Assembly: GCF_006517275.1 (NCBI RefSeq) | Contig: NZ_CP041191.1 | Location: forward strand, 1,048,501 to 1,112,500 | Reading direction: 5' to 3' | DNA length: 64,000 bases | From: Labrenzia sp. PHM005 | Lineage (GTDB): Bacteria; Pseudomonadota; Alphaproteobacteria; Rhizobiales; Stappiaceae | Part shown: positions 43,668 to 52,945 of the stretch, in pieces | Numbering within the stretch: position 1 is the first letter of the stretch | Layout: each line of letters starts with the position of its first letter | Program-made: the position numbers and the translations under genes | The notes under the pieces: model-generated | The model's database searches: none | Seen by the model: the letters and a program-made list of their open reading frames with translations, nothing else | What the model was told of the DNA's origin: nothing

Positions 43668-44435
43668 TTAGTTGCGGCCTGCCATAACGCCGCCATCGAC
43701 ATCCCAGATCGCTCCGGTGACCCAACCGGCTTGATCCGACAAGAGAAAGTCGACAGCTGCTGCAACGTCCTCGGCCTTCCCAATTCTGCCGATCGGATGA
43801 AAAGCGTTAAATCCGTCTTGCAACGTCTTCGAGATCTCGTTTTCTGGAATAAACGCGCTGTAGATCGGTGTATCCACGACTGCCGGTGCCACAGCGTTGA
43901 CCCGAATGCCATTGTCACCGAGTTCCATCGCCAAATGTTGCGTCATGGCGTGCAAACCTGCTTTCGCCATGGAATAGGCAGACGATGGGGTCGCTTTAAC
44001 CGCTTGATGCGCCCACATCGAACCGAGGTTTACGATCGAACCAGATTGATGTTGAACCATGTTGCGTGCGACAGCCTGAGTGATCAGGAATGTGCCACGG
44101 TTGTACTGGTGATAGAGATCATAATCGTCGCTCGAATGGTCCAAGAACGGCTTGGGGCTGAAATATCCGGCCGCATTGACCAGATAGCCGATTGGATGTG
44201 CAAACCCCTCGATCCGTTTGACCAAACCGGTGACGTCATCTTGGTTTGTCACGTCAGCTTGCCAAGTTTCGACCGGGACGTTGTCCGTACTTGTGATTTC
44301 TGATTGCGCTCGTGCCAGTTTGCTTTCGTTTCTGCCAATCAGGATCAGCGGTATGCCGCGGCTTGCCAGGTTTTTGGCGATCGCTAGGCCCATTCCGGAT
44401 GTTCCACCTTGGATGACTGCGTAGGGGCTTTTCAT
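43668..44435 (-). CDS. Short-chain dehydrogenase/reductase
   Basis: A 255-residue NAD(P)-dependent oxidoreductase. The cofactor motif is GGTSGMG (10-16), then NAAGY, the catalytic Ser in LGSM, the Tyr-x3-Lys pair in AYSMAKAG, and PAVVDTPIY. The C-terminal [12 protein letters not shown] is typical. The substrate is unknown. It is divergent from a TetR gene, and two operators of that regulator lie in the gap, so it is probably the regulator's target. Confidence 0.92.
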   Translation of the reverse strand: MKSPYAVIQGGTSGMGLAIAKNLASRGIPLILIGRNESKLARAQSEITSTDNVPVETWQADVTNQDDVTGLVKRIEGFAHPIGYLVNAAGYFSPKPFLDHSSDDYDLYHQYNRGTFLITQAVARNMVQHQSGSIVNLGSMWAHQAVKATPSSAYSMAKAGLHAMTQHLAMELGDNGIRVNAVAPAVVDTPIYSAFIPENEISKTLQDGFNAFHPIGRIGKAEDVAAAVDFLLSDQAGWVTGAIWDVDGGVMAGRN

Positions 44436-44449
44436 TTCATTACTCCGTA

Positions 44450-44467
44450 ATCTATCTACAGATAGGT
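44450..44467. promoter_or_regulatory. TetR operator near the SDR gene
   Basis: ATCTATC-TACA-GATAGGT: two seven-base half-sites separated by four bases, 14 bp upstream of the SDR start codon. The same geometry recurs at 44516-44533. Confidence 0.72.
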
Positions 44468-44515
44468 AAGTTCGATTTGCCTGATATGGGATTGTGGGAT
44501 TGTCTTTCAAGACCT

Positions 44516-44533
44516 ATCTATCGATTGATAGAT
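44516..44533. promoter_or_regulatory. TetR operator near the tetR gene
   Basis: ATCTATC-GATT-GATAGAT, perfectly symmetric, 12 bp upstream of the tetR start codon. Confidence 0.75.
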
Positions 44534-44545
44534 TGTGAGGGTGAT

Positions 44546-45109
44546 ATGAGCCGGAATGCTGCAGTAACCGAAGAGAAAATCTTGGATCTCGCCGAAAAGA
44601 TGATCCGGGATAATGGTTATAATGGATTCAGCTTCCGCGAGATTGCGTCAGGCATTGGCGTGAAAAGCTCAAGCGTTCACTACTATTTTCCGGCGAAATC
44701 AGATCTTGGGGTCAAAGTCGCAAATCGGTATTCGGAACGGTTTATGGATGCGCTTGGGGATCCTGCGGACGCGCCAAAAACTGCCGAGGCGGTTCTGAAC
44801 AAAGTCCATGGCCTTTTTGTTTCCGCGCTTCAAAAGGATGGCCAGATGTGTTTGTGCGGTGTTTTGGCGGCGGAAACCCCTGGTCTGCCCGTCGATGTCG
44901 CGATGGAAGCCAAGGCTTTTTTCGATCGCGTGACCAAATGGCTTGTTGTCAGTCTGAGCCGGACCGACTGGGGTAAGGGCCGCCCAGAAGACGACCTACA
45001 GGCGCAAGCGCTATCTACACTGGCTCTTCTGGAAGGCGGCATGATGGTTGCTCGCGTTCAGGGTCGACCGGATCTCCTTGCGTCGATGAAACCGCAGCTT
45101 GCCGATTGA
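44546..45109 (+). CDS. TetR-family transcriptional regulator
   Basis: A 187-residue regulator with an N-terminal helix-turn-helix (LDLAEKMIRDNGYNGFSFREIASGIGV, then SSVHYYFPAKSDLGVKVA), and a C-terminal helical domain with a CLCGVLAAE stretch containing two cysteines. The nearby cysteines suggest possible sensing of electrophiles, as in NemR-like regulators, but that is inference. It is divergent from the SDR gene across two matching operators. Confidence 0.9.
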   Translation: MSRNAAVTEEKILDLAEKMIRDNGYNGFSFREIASGIGVKSSSVHYYFPAKSDLGVKVANRYSERFMDALGDPADAPKTAEAVLNKVHGLFVSALQKDGQMCLCGVLAAETPGLPVDVAMEAKAFFDRVTKWLVVSLSRTDWGKGRPEDDLQAQALSTLALLEGGMMVARVQGRPDLLASMKPQLAD

Positions 45110-45115
45110 GCGTGT

Positions 45116-48100
45116 TTAGTGAAAATTCCGCCCGCCGGGCAAGGCCTTCAAGGTTTGCTGCGTAACAGCCGAATCCGTGTGCGGCTTGAACTTGACGACA
45201 TCCTGGCGGAGTTCGGGCACCTCCCGGACCAGCTGGACCAGGCGGCTGGCCGGTTTGATTTTTTCGGTGAGCTCAATCACAGGCCGTTTAACTTCATCAG
45301 CCCGGGCAAGGCCTGCATCATCGAGAGATTTGTCGGACAGGTCGGCCAAAAGATCTGTCACATCCTCAACGTGGTCGGCGACCACGTGAATGACCTCGGC
45401 TTCATTTTGTATGCGCCCTGTAACTTTCAAAAACCGCGCCCCCATGACCAGTGGCCGGTACTTCTCAAAAACCTTGGGCCAGACGATGATGTTGGCAATG
45501 CCGCCTTCATCCTCAAGGGTCAAGAAGATCACACCCTTGGCTGAACCTGGGCGCTGGCGGACCAGGACCAATCCGGCGACCGAGATCTGGCGGCCTTGGC
45601 GGATGTCCGGCAAGTGCATGCAAGGCACCACTTGGCGGTTTTTCAAGGCCGAACGGGCAAAGGCGACCGGGTGCGCCTTTAAAGACAAGCTGAGGCTCTG
45701 ATAATCGGCCATGACATGAGCCCCCGGCAGCATCGGCGGCAAGTCAGCGTCCGGCTCAGGCCGCAGGTCACCAAGATCGGCCAGATCAAACAGCGGCAAC
45801 CGGTCCTTTTGGTTGCCTGTTTCCAACCCTTGCGCGGCCCAGACCGCGGCCCGCCGGTCCAGTCCCAGCGAGCGGAAGGAATCGGCTTCGGCAAGGCGCA
45901 GGATGACCGGGCGGCTAAGGCCGGATCTGAGCCAGAGATCGCGGATGCTGTCATAGCCGTCGCCGCGCTGGTCGATCAGCTTGTCCATATCGTCCTGTTT
46001 GAGGCCTTTGACCGTTCGAAAGCCAAGCCGGACCGCGTGATCGGTGCGTACGATCTCGTCCATTTCCCGGTGGCGGGGGTGCAGATGCCGGGCCGCTTGC
46101 CAACCGGGTTCCAGCTTGGCATCCCAATCCGACAGGTTGATATCGACTTCACGCACATCAACGCCGTGTTCGCGGGCGTCCCGCACCAGCTGGCCGGGGG
46201 CATAGAAGCCCATGGGCTGGGAGTTTAACAGCGCGGCACAAAAAACATCCGGATAGTAGGCCTTGATCCAGGAGGAGGCATAGACCAACAGGGCGAAACT
46301 GGCCGCATGGCTTTCCGGAAAGCCGTATTCGCCAAAGCCTTCGATCTGGCGAAAACAGCGTTCGGCAAAGTCCCGGTCATACCCGTTTTTCGCCATGCCT
46401 TCGATCATCTTGGTCTGGAAGGTGCCGATGGTGCCGACCCGCCGGAAGGTTGCCATGGCCCGGCGCAGCCGGTCTGCTTCGCCTGGGGTAAAACCGGCCG
46501 CCACAATGGCGATCTTCATTGCCTGTTCCTGAAAGAGCGGCACACCCATGGTTTTGCCGAGCACCTCTTCCAACGCCTTGCTCGGATAGGTCACCTTTTC
46601 CTTGCCCTGCCGGCGGCGCAGATAAGGGTGCACCATGTCGCCCTGGATCGGGCCGGGGCGGACAATGGCGACCTCAATCACCAGGTCATAAAATTCTTGA
46701 GGCCTCAGCCGGGGCAGCATGGTCATTTGCGCCCGGCTTTCTACCTGAAAAACTCCAACGGAATCAGCCCGGCAGAGCATGTCGTAGACCGGCTTTTCCT
46801 CGGCGGGAATGGTCGAGATGGTGAGGTCCTGGCCATAGTTTTCCGACAGCATGGTGAGCGCCTTGCGGATCGCCGTCAGCATGCCGAGTGCCAGAACGTC
46901 GATCTTTAAGATCCCAAGGGCATCGAGATCATCCTTGTCCCATTCGACCACGGTGCGGTCTTCCATGGCCGCGTTCTGGATCGGGATGACCTCATCGAGC
47001 CGGCCGCGGGTGATGACAAAACCGCCGACATGCTGAGAGAGGTGCCGGGGAAAACCGATCAGCGTGCGGGCAAGGTCCAGCATTTGGGTGATCAAAGGAT
47101 CAGACGGATCAAGCCCGGCTTCACGCACCTGGGCTTCTTCTGTTCCAGCCGACGAGCGTCCCCACACCGTGCCCGAAAGCGATGAAATTGCATCTTCTGA
47201 CAGCCCGAATACCTTGCCAACCTCGCGCAGCGCAGAGCGGGAGCGGTAGGTGATAACGGTGGCAGCAAGCCCCGCGCGCTCGCGGCCATATTTGGCATAA
47301 ATGTACTGGATAACCTCTTCGCGCCGCTCATGTTCAAAATCGACATCAATATCCGGAGGCTCACGCCGTTCCGGCGAAATGAAGCGCTCAAATAGGAGAT
47401 CAGCGCGAGTGGGATCCACCTCAGTGATGCCAAGGCAAAAGCAGACGGCGGAATTGGCGGCTGATCCACGCCCCTGACACAGAATTCCTCTGGTGCGGGC
47501 AAAACGGACAATGTCATAGACGGTCAGAAAATATGGCGCGTACTCTAGTTCTGCGACGAGCTCCAGCTCGTGATCGATGGTTGTCTGGATTTTTTCAGGG
47601 ACGCCGTCCGGATAGCGTCGCCGGGCGCCTACCGCCGTCAGCCGTTCCAGCTCTGCCTGGGGCGTGGCGCTCATCCCAGCGGGTTCTTCCGGATATTCGT
47701 AACGAAGATCATCCAGGGAGAAACCGACTTCTTCCAGGATTTTCAGGCTTTCGCGTAAAGGCGCGGGATCATCTTCAAAAAGCCGTAGGAGTTCACTGGC
47801 CGGTTTTAAGTGGCGTTCGGCATTTTGCTGCAGTTGCCGGCCGGCGGTTTCCAGACGTTCATGCAGACGGATGCAGGTCAGAACATCTTGCAAGGGGCGG
47901 CGCTCCGGCGCGTGATAGAGCGTGTCGTTGATGGCCAGCATTGGTACACCAGAAACTTCTGAAAGCTCACGGGCAAGGGCCAGCCGCCGCCGGTCTTCTG
48001 CCTGGCGGTGGAGCGCCACGGCGAGGCGCAAGGCTCGGCCAAAACGAGCCTTCAGCCTTGTCAGCACAACAAGGAGAGGGTCTTGATCTGGTAGTCCAGC

Positions 48101-48508
48101 CGGTAGGATCAGGGCTATCGGAGACTGAGCTTCAAGCATCTCCAGATCGTCCAATGTTAGATGACAAGATCCTTTTTCGGCCCGCCGGTTGCCAATGGTC
48201 AAAAGCCGCGTCAGTGCACCATAGGCCGCGCGGTCTTTGGGCCAATAGAGAAGATCCGGGGTATCGTCCAGAAAGGCCAGACGGCAGCCAGGCACAAATG
48301 GCACGGCGGTTTCCTTGGCCGCCATATGCGCCCGGACGACGCCTGCCATGGAGTTGCGGTCACACACGCCGAGAGCGGCGAGTTTCAAGTGCCCCGCCTG
48401 AAGCGCCAGTTCCTCCGGATGTGAGGCGCCATGCAGAAATGAAAAATTGGTGGCCGCACAGAGTTCCGCAAAGGCGGGCGGCTCAGCAATGGAGGTTCGG
48501 GCCGTCAT
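45116..48508 (-). CDS. dnaE2: Error-prone DNA polymerase III alpha subunit (DnaE2/ImuC)
   Basis: A 1130-residue C-family DNA polymerase of the damage-inducible type. The PHP domain is at the N-terminus (TNFSFLHGASHPEELALQA), the polymerase catalytic aspartates are in PPDIDVDFEHERREEVIQYIY, a tandem helix-hairpin-helix precedes, and an OB-fold (about 960-1060) ends the protein. It lacks the C-terminal beta-clamp/tau region of DnaE1, normal for DnaE2. It acts with ImuA and ImuB in lesion bypass. The start overlaps the imuB stop by four bases. Confidence 0.96.
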   Translation of the reverse strand: MTARTSIAEPPAFAELCAATNFSFLHGASHPEELALQAGHLKLAALGVCDRNSMAGVVRAHMAAKETAVPFVPGCRLAFLDDTPDLLYWPKDRAAYGALTRLLTIGNRRAEKGSCHLTLDDLEMLEAQSPIALILPAGLPDQDPLLVVLTRLKARFGRALRLAVALHRQAEDRRRLALARELSEVSGVPMLAINDTLYHAPERRPLQDVLTCIRLHERLETAGRQLQQNAERHLKPASELLRLFEDDPAPLRESLKILEEVGFSLDDLRYEYPEEPAGMSATPQAELERLTAVGARRRYPDGVPEKIQTTIDHELELVAELEYAPYFLTVYDIVRFARTRGILCQGRGSAANSAVCFCLGITEVDPTRADLLFERFISPERREPPDIDVDFEHERREEVIQYIYAKYGRERAGLAATVITYRSRSALREVGKVFGLSEDAISSLSGTVWGRSSAGTEEAQVREAGLDPSDPLITQMLDLARTLIGFPRHLSQHVGGFVITRGRLDEVIPIQNAAMEDRTVVEWDKDDLDALGILKIDVLALGMLTAIRKALTMLSENYGQDLTISTIPAEEKPVYDMLCRADSVGVFQVESRAQMTMLPRLRPQEFYDLVIEVAIVRPGPIQGDMVHPYLRRRQGKEKVTYPSKALEEVLGKTMGVPLFQEQAMKIAIVAAGFTPGEADRLRRAMATFRRVGTIGTFQTKMIEGMAKNGYDRDFAERCFRQIEGFGEYGFPESHAASFALLVYASSWIKAYYPDVFCAALLNSQPMGFYAPGQLVRDAREHGVDVREVDINLSDWDAKLEPGWQAARHLHPRHREMDEIVRTDHAVRLGFRTVKGLKQDDMDKLIDQRGDGYDSIRDLWLRSGLSRPVILRLAEADSFRSLGLDRRAAVWAAQGLETGNQKDRLPLFDLADLGDLRPEPDADLPPMLPGAHVMADYQSLSLSLKAHPVAFARSALKNRQVVPCMHLPDIRQGRQISVAGLVLVRQRPGSAKGVIFLTLEDEGGIANIIVWPKVFEKYRPLVMGARFLKVTGRIQNEAEVIHVVADHVEDVTDLLADLSDKSLDDAGLARADEVKRPVIELTEKIKPASRLVQLVREVPELRQDVVKFKPHTDSAVTQQTLKALPGGRNFH

Positions 48509-50214
48509 GCGAAGAGGCCTTGCAGATACCAGCGCGGCCGGGCGGTTTCACGCTCATAAAGGCCTTCCCGGTACAGCCAAAACCGGCGGCCGTCTGTATC
48601 TTCGATGCGGAAATAGTCGCGGGTGACGCCCTCCTTGGCCTCCGATGGCCGGTCGGCAGCCCCAATCCACCAGGGCGGAGCAATGCGCTCCGGACCTTCG
48701 GAGCGTGCGACTTGATAAAGTCCGCGCCGCCAGCGGAACCTCAAAGGTGGGCCATCCGGCACCATGGCAAGGGCTTCGACCTCTTCGGCCGGATCGATCA
48801 ACCGTAAGGGGCGGGTCATTAGGCCGGTATGCCAAAGCGCGTCTGCCGGCGGCCTGTAGACATCAGAAGCCTCTTCAGCAAAAGCGAGCTGGGCGCTGAC
48901 GGTGTTGGGCTCCTGATGATGTTTGGGCAAAGCTGCGCTGCTCAGATATCCGGACCAGGCAAGCGCCTCTTCATGGGCGAGGGCCACAGGCACAAATCCG
49001 GTCTGGCTTTCCGGGATATGCCGGTCGATCGGCAAAAGCCGGGTGATGCGCTCAAGACCCAGGCGGGCGCCGAGCCGGTCGACCAGATCATCCAGGCTTG
49101 CGCCGGTTTCGGCTGTACCGGCCGCACACAAGGTGTCTTGAACCGCTGGGGCTTTATCGGCCATGAGGACGTCCAGACGGACGAGGTCAAAGCCAAAACC
49201 TGCATCCACGACGCTTTCATCGGCTTTTAGCTTTTCGGCAAACAGCCGGAGGATCCTTTGGGGAGCGCGCAAGGGGCTGCTGGTGCCGACTTTGAATTTT
49301 TGGACCGCACCATCGACCCGAAAGAGGGTGAGTTCAAACATCCGGCCGCCCTCAACCCGCCGCTCCAGCGCCTTGGAAACTTGGCCTGCCAACGACAATG
49401 CCACCGCCTTGACGTCATCGATCCTGGAAATGGGGTCGAAAAACCGCCGTTCAGCGGAAATCAGGGGGGCTTCGAAGCGGGGTGAAATTGCTTCTCCCTG
49501 AACCCCGAATGTCTGATCCAGCCGTAGGATCAATTGCGGACCAAAGCGATTGGTAAGTGGGGCCCGCGGGCGCTCGTAAAGCTGGCCAATGGTTTTGAGG
49601 CCGACCTGGTTCAGGCCGGAAATGACCCCTGGCGAGATTCGCAAGGCGGCCAGCGGCAGGGACGCGAGCGCCTCCCGCTCACCGCCGTCCTTCAAAACAC
49701 CACCGGAACCGAAGCGGGCCATGCCCCAGGCAGCCCCAACAGTTCCGGCGATCGCACCGGCAACGCAAAACCCCTGCCGGTCCAGCCGCATTAAGACATC
49801 CCTCAAAAGTACGTCTTCACCGCCAAAAAGATGCGCGCAGCCGGTGATGTCCAAAAACAGGCCGTCCTTGCCATCCAGCGCCACCAGCGGCGTATAGCGG
49901 GCGCACCAATCGGCCAGGGTCCGCAGCAAGGCCGCGTCTTTGTCCGGCTCGGCGTCCTCGCACAGAAGATGGGGGATCCGGGCCCGTGCATCTGCCTCCG
50001 TTTCCCCGAGGCGCAAGCCGCAGGCCCTGGCGGTCTCGTTCAAAGAAACGATCCGGCGGGCATTCCGGATCTTGTCCAGAACAACAAGCGGTGGTTCAAC
50101 CTGCCGGGCGGAAGGTGTGGAGTTGACCCGCAAGCGGCGCAGGATCCGGTCGCAGGGAAGATCCGCGATCCAGAGCGAGAGAATGCGCTGGCGCGGCAAA
50201 TGTTCGTCTCGCAT
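48505..50214 (-). CDS. imuB: ImuB, inactive Y-family polymerase subunit of the mutasome
   Basis: A 569-residue Y-family polymerase-like protein. The N-terminal RILSLWIADLPCDRILRR, palm and thumb regions and a long C-terminal tail are present; the acidic residues needed for catalysis in Pol IV are not conserved, as in known ImuB proteins, which bridge DnaE2 to the clamp. The start overlaps the imuA 3' end by 119 bp and the stop overlaps dnaE2, so imuA-imuB-dnaE2 is one translation-coupled operon. Confidence 0.94.
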   Translation of the reverse strand: MRDEHLPRQRILSLWIADLPCDRILRRLRVNSTPSARQVEPPLVVLDKIRNARRIVSLNETARACGLRLGETEADARARIPHLLCEDAEPDKDAALLRTLADWCARYTPLVALDGKDGLFLDITGCAHLFGGEDVLLRDVLMRLDRQGFCVAGAIAGTVGAAWGMARFGSGGVLKDGGEREALASLPLAALRISPGVISGLNQVGLKTIGQLYERPRAPLTNRFGPQLILRLDQTFGVQGEAISPRFEAPLISAERRFFDPISRIDDVKAVALSLAGQVSKALERRVEGGRMFELTLFRVDGAVQKFKVGTSSPLRAPQRILRLFAEKLKADESVVDAGFGFDLVRLDVLMADKAPAVQDTLCAAGTAETGASLDDLVDRLGARLGLERITRLLPIDRHIPESQTGFVPVALAHEEALAWSGYLSSAALPKHHQEPNTVSAQLAFAEEASDVYRPPADALWHTGLMTRPLRLIDPAEEVEALAMVPDGPPLRFRWRRGLYQVARSEGPERIAPPWWIGAADRPSEAKEGVTRDYFRIEDTDGRRFWLYREGLYERETARPRWYLQGLFA

Positions 50215-51091
50215 GGTCCCACTCCACGGTCAGGCGGCCGGGACGGCCCTCCCGGTTCCGCGTTAAATTTACAGTCCAGGCAGGCGCCCCAAGGCCTGCA
50301 TGCGGTCCTTCTTCCAAGAACTCTGGCGGCCTGGAGGCGGCCGGAGCAATTTGCCAGCGGGTCAGCGCTGCTGTCGGCTCCTCCACCGCTCCATGACGGA
50401 GCAAAATGACCGGAACGGTGCTGCGGCCGCTGCGCAAGGCAATCCGGCGGCTTGCGGTCAGCCCAACCGGGCGCTGTTCGCCTTGAACCTCCCCAAAGAC
50501 GGCGGCAAGGGCGGAACAGGAAGCGCCTTCCTCTAAACACCAAAGCAGCTCGTCCAGCCGCTTGGCCCGCACCACGATCAACCGGGCCGGATCAATGCCA
50601 AAAGCAAGCAGTCCGGCACCATGAAAGTGCCCGGATTCCTGAGTTGCCCTGACATCCTGAACAATCAGGGCCGGTCCCGGCCTTAAGTCCAGAATTCGGG
50701 CCAGCACGGCCAGAGCAAACCCGCTCAGCGCGCCGGCATTGCGGCTTTCGGCGCTGACCAACTCATGCAGCGCGCCTAGCTTTAAGCCGTTCCCGGAGCT
50801 GCCGCCTTCCGGCCGGAACAAGCTGTCCAAAGCCTCCAGGCCCAAAAGACACCGGCCGTCTGGTTGATACGTTTGCACTTTTGGTTGCCCGGCTGTTCCG
50901 GGCCGGTCTTGTGCCTCTGCTTCCCCTCCGGTGTCCGGGACGTGGGGAGAAAAAGTGTCCGGCCCCTGCGGGTTGGCGGCGGTCGCAGGGGCCGGACCAA
51001 ACTGCGTCTCAAAGGGGAGGCGTCCCTCAAGATCCGCAATGCGGCGACGCAGCTCGGCAAGAGATGTGCTATGGTCTGATGCTGAAGACAT
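50096..51091 (-). CDS. imuA: ImuA, RecA-like mutasome protein
   Basis: A 331-residue protein of the ImuA/SulA-RecA-like family. A proline- and charge-rich N-terminus (1-75) precedes a RecA-like core with GALHELVSAESRNAGALSGFALAVLARIL, ALIVQDVRATQESGHFHGAGLLAFGID and LIVVRAKRLDELLWCLEEGASC. The catalytic Walker A lysine of RecA is missing, as in other ImuA proteins. It heads the SOS operon; a GTTC-N7-GTTC box lies 33 bp upstream. An in-frame ATG at 51109 is an alternative start. Confidence 0.92.
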   Translation of the reverse strand: MSSASDHSTSLAELRRRIADLEGRLPFETQFGPAPATAANPQGPDTFSPHVPDTGGEAEAQDRPGTAGQPKVQTYQPDGRCLLGLEALDSLFRPEGGSSGNGLKLGALHELVSAESRNAGALSGFALAVLARILDLRPGPALIVQDVRATQESGHFHGAGLLAFGIDPARLIVVRAKRLDELLWCLEEGASCSALAAVFGEVQGEQRPVGLTASRRIALRSGRSTVPVILLRHGAVEEPTAALTRWQIAPAASRPPEFLEEGPHAGLGAPAWTVNLTRNREGRPGRLTVEWDHARRTFAAPAHSLALDRGSSLRPDPAPLAGQLHTFRPAG

Positions 51092-51123
51092 TGTGCACGT
51101 TGGTTCCAATCACGGTTGTTTTT

Positions 51124-51138
51124 GTTCTCTATTTGTTC
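51124..51138. promoter_or_regulatory. LexA (SOS) box of imuA-imuB-dnaE2
   Basis: GTTC at 51124-51127 and 51135-51138 with exactly seven bases between, the direct-repeat LexA box of alphaproteobacteria. It sits 33 bp upstream of the imuA start (15 bp if ATG 51109 is used), where LexA would block transcription. Confidence 0.85.
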
Positions 51139-51211
51139 TTATTGATTCCGGAGAACGGCGCGAGAGTCAAGCAGCTTTTTGATGAAACATTCCCATGAGG
51201 GTGCCTCAGCG

Positions 51212-52399
51212 TCAGATCGTGTTGCCGCTTGAGCCTGACGGACTGCTAAAAGTCTCCAAAACAGCCGGACCGGACATGCGCGATAGAAGCTGGCTCGCCA
51301 AGCGGACGATTTCCGTTTGTGAGCGGGTGCCGGTCTTGGACGTGGCGCTGGCCAGCTGGTTGCGGGCCGTGTGATAGGAAATCCCAAGCCGGCCGGCCGT
51401 CTCCCGCAAAGAGCCACCATACATCAGCTCCTGCACCAGGCGGCTTTCGCCGTCCGTGATGCCGAAGGCCATTCGGAGCACCTCACTGGAGGGGCGCGGC
51501 GTATCGGCCGGATCGAAGATTGTCACCAGCAGGGGCATGGAGTGACTGAGAAAGGGGGCAAGTGAGGGATGGAGCTGGTCCTGGAGTTTGATCGGCAGGA
51601 CAAACAGGAGAGGTCCGGCTTCCCTTCTTCTGGCCAGGCTGACTGGACCCACCGGCAGCTGGGCGAGATGCGCCTTGTGCACGCTCGCCTCCAGCACCTT
51701 TTGAACGGATCTGTCTGCCGCACACAGCTGGATGGACCGGTCGATATGAAACCTGCGGCCACCACTGGTCGCGCTGTCCGCATGGCTGTTCATATGCAGA
51801 ACCTTACATTCCGGCGTCACGGCAAAGGCCGCTGCGGGGATCTGCTCCAGCCAGAAACCGCCCGCCTGCACCTGAATTTCGCGCTGTTTTACCTCCATCA
51901 GCAGACGGAAGGCGCCCTGCAAATGCGGCCGCAGAGTTTCGAACAGGCGCAACACATGATCTTCTTCGCGTTGTTTCATGCGCTTGGGCAAATTGGCGGC
52001 CACAAAGGCCGAATCCTCGCCCTGACGGTGTAAAATGACGCCGAAGGCCCGGTTGATTTCACCGTGTTTTTTTAAGTGTTCATCAAAAAAATCAGTCCGT
52101 TCAATATCTTCCGGGCGAAGAAACTCACTGGTGACCGCAACCCGCGATAAAGAGCATTTCAACGCTATGGGTGGGAAAGGGTTTGGAGATTCAGCTGCGG
52201 CAATCTCTTCAATGGCGTTGGGCCCGTAATTGAACATTGCTCCTTCATAGAGCGAATTCCGGTAAACGCATTGAGCCTGATAGGAGAGCGGCAAATCCGG
52301 ATAGGTCTGCGCAAGATCCGCCAAGACACTGGAAAGTCCGCCGTCTAAAAGTGACGATGAGTAAAGTTTATAAAGCAGCGTCTCCAAATTTGCTGTCAT
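51212..52399 (-). CDS. LuxR-type helix-turn-helix regulator
   Basis: A 395-residue regulator. The N-terminal 320 residues lack a recognised domain, although EQIPAAAFAVTPECKVLHMN is reminiscent of a PAS-like segment; the C-terminal LuxR helix-turn-helix is FGITDGESRLVQELMYGGSLRETAGRL followed by SYHTARNQLASATSKTGTRSQTEIV. Such large orphan LuxR proteins are common in marine alphaproteobacteria and respond to unknown signals. No target is adjacent on the same strand; imuA faces the same way after a gap. Confidence 0.8.
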   Translation of the reverse strand: MTANLETLLYKLYSSSLLDGGLSSVLADLAQTYPDLPLSYQAQCVYRNSLYEGAMFNYGPNAIEEIAAAESPNPFPPIALKCSLSRVAVTSEFLRPEDIERTDFFDEHLKKHGEINRAFGVILHRQGEDSAFVAANLPKRMKQREEDHVLRLFETLRPHLQGAFRLLMEVKQREIQVQAGGFWLEQIPAAAFAVTPECKVLHMNSHADSATSGGRRFHIDRSIQLCAADRSVQKVLEASVHKAHLAQLPVGPVSLARRREAGPLLFVLPIKLQDQLHPSLAPFLSHSMPLLVTIFDPADTPRPSSEVLRMAFGITDGESRLVQELMYGGSLRETAGRLGISYHTARNQLASATSKTGTRSQTEIVRLASQLLSRMSGPAVLETFSSPSGSSGNTI

Positions 52400-52489
52400 T
52401 GCAATACAGCTCTCAAATTACCAAAGAATCAGGCCTTGAAAAGAAAACCATAGCGCAATTGCATCATGGGTAGAAGTCTCAGGTCATGT

Positions 52490-52648
52490 AAACTAGAGGT
52501 GTTCAAGAGCGGGAGGCCCGGCAAATCCACCGTTTCGGATCCCGGCCGGAGCTCACGCAGCCAACATGCTTTTGGAGGGCTGCCCGGTTTTGGGCATATG
52601 TTTGAAACTCTTTTTGTCTGACGGCGGTCTCCGGGCCGCCGTTTTTTT
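52490..52648 (+). ncRNA. Candidate small RNA or rplS-leader transcript
   Basis: GC-rich, with nested complementary segments and a terminal hairpin ACGGCGG/CCGCCGT plus TTTTTTT. The 5' end is estimated from a possible -10-like TGTAAACT near 52488 and is uncertain. No similarity to tRNA, SRP RNA, tmRNA or RNase P RNA is apparent. Confidence 0.4.
52621..52648 (+). terminator. Rho-independent terminator upstream of rplS
   Basis: ACGGCGG pairs with CCGCCGT around an eight-base loop, followed by seven T residues. No annotated gene precedes it on this strand. Confidence 0.85.
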
Positions 52649-52945
52649 GGGCGCGCTTCCAAGTCCAATCTCAAGCACAGCGGTTTTGACGTGGCTCATC
52701 TGCAGAAAACCGCAGAATCTTCATGACAACGGCCCAATAATCCTGTATATGCCCGCCCAAGTTGGATGAATGCATATCTTCTGATCAGGAGATCTGTGTT
52801 CTGGGCTGCGTCTTTTGCAGGATGTCAAACCCCATAAAAATCCAGCGGATATGCAACATGGCCCAAAGCTGGTGAACCCGTTCTTGGCTCCGTTTGATGA
52901 GGCAGGACGCTCTGACCGCTTTGTAATTGAAAAGGGAAAAATGCC

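Larger units (their letters stand above)
52400..52945. other. 546-bp gap upstream of rplS with a structured, terminated transcript
   Basis: No supported protein gene. The left half (about 52490-52648) contains several short stems (ATCC/GGAT, GCAGCC/GGCTGC) ending in a strong rightward terminator at 52621-52648, suggesting a small RNA or an attenuated leader. The right half contains the rplS promoter region, a possible hairpin ATCTTCT-GATC-AGGAGAT (52770-52787) and the rplS ribosome-binding site. Confidence 0.5.

Noticed and set aside
48829..50409. Long open frames opposite imuB and imuA
   Set aside because: They are antisense frames caused by high GC third positions; none has domain features or ribosome-binding sites.
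52566..52769. Short rightward open frame upstream of rplS
   Set aside because: It crosses a strong terminator and lacks a ribosome-binding site.
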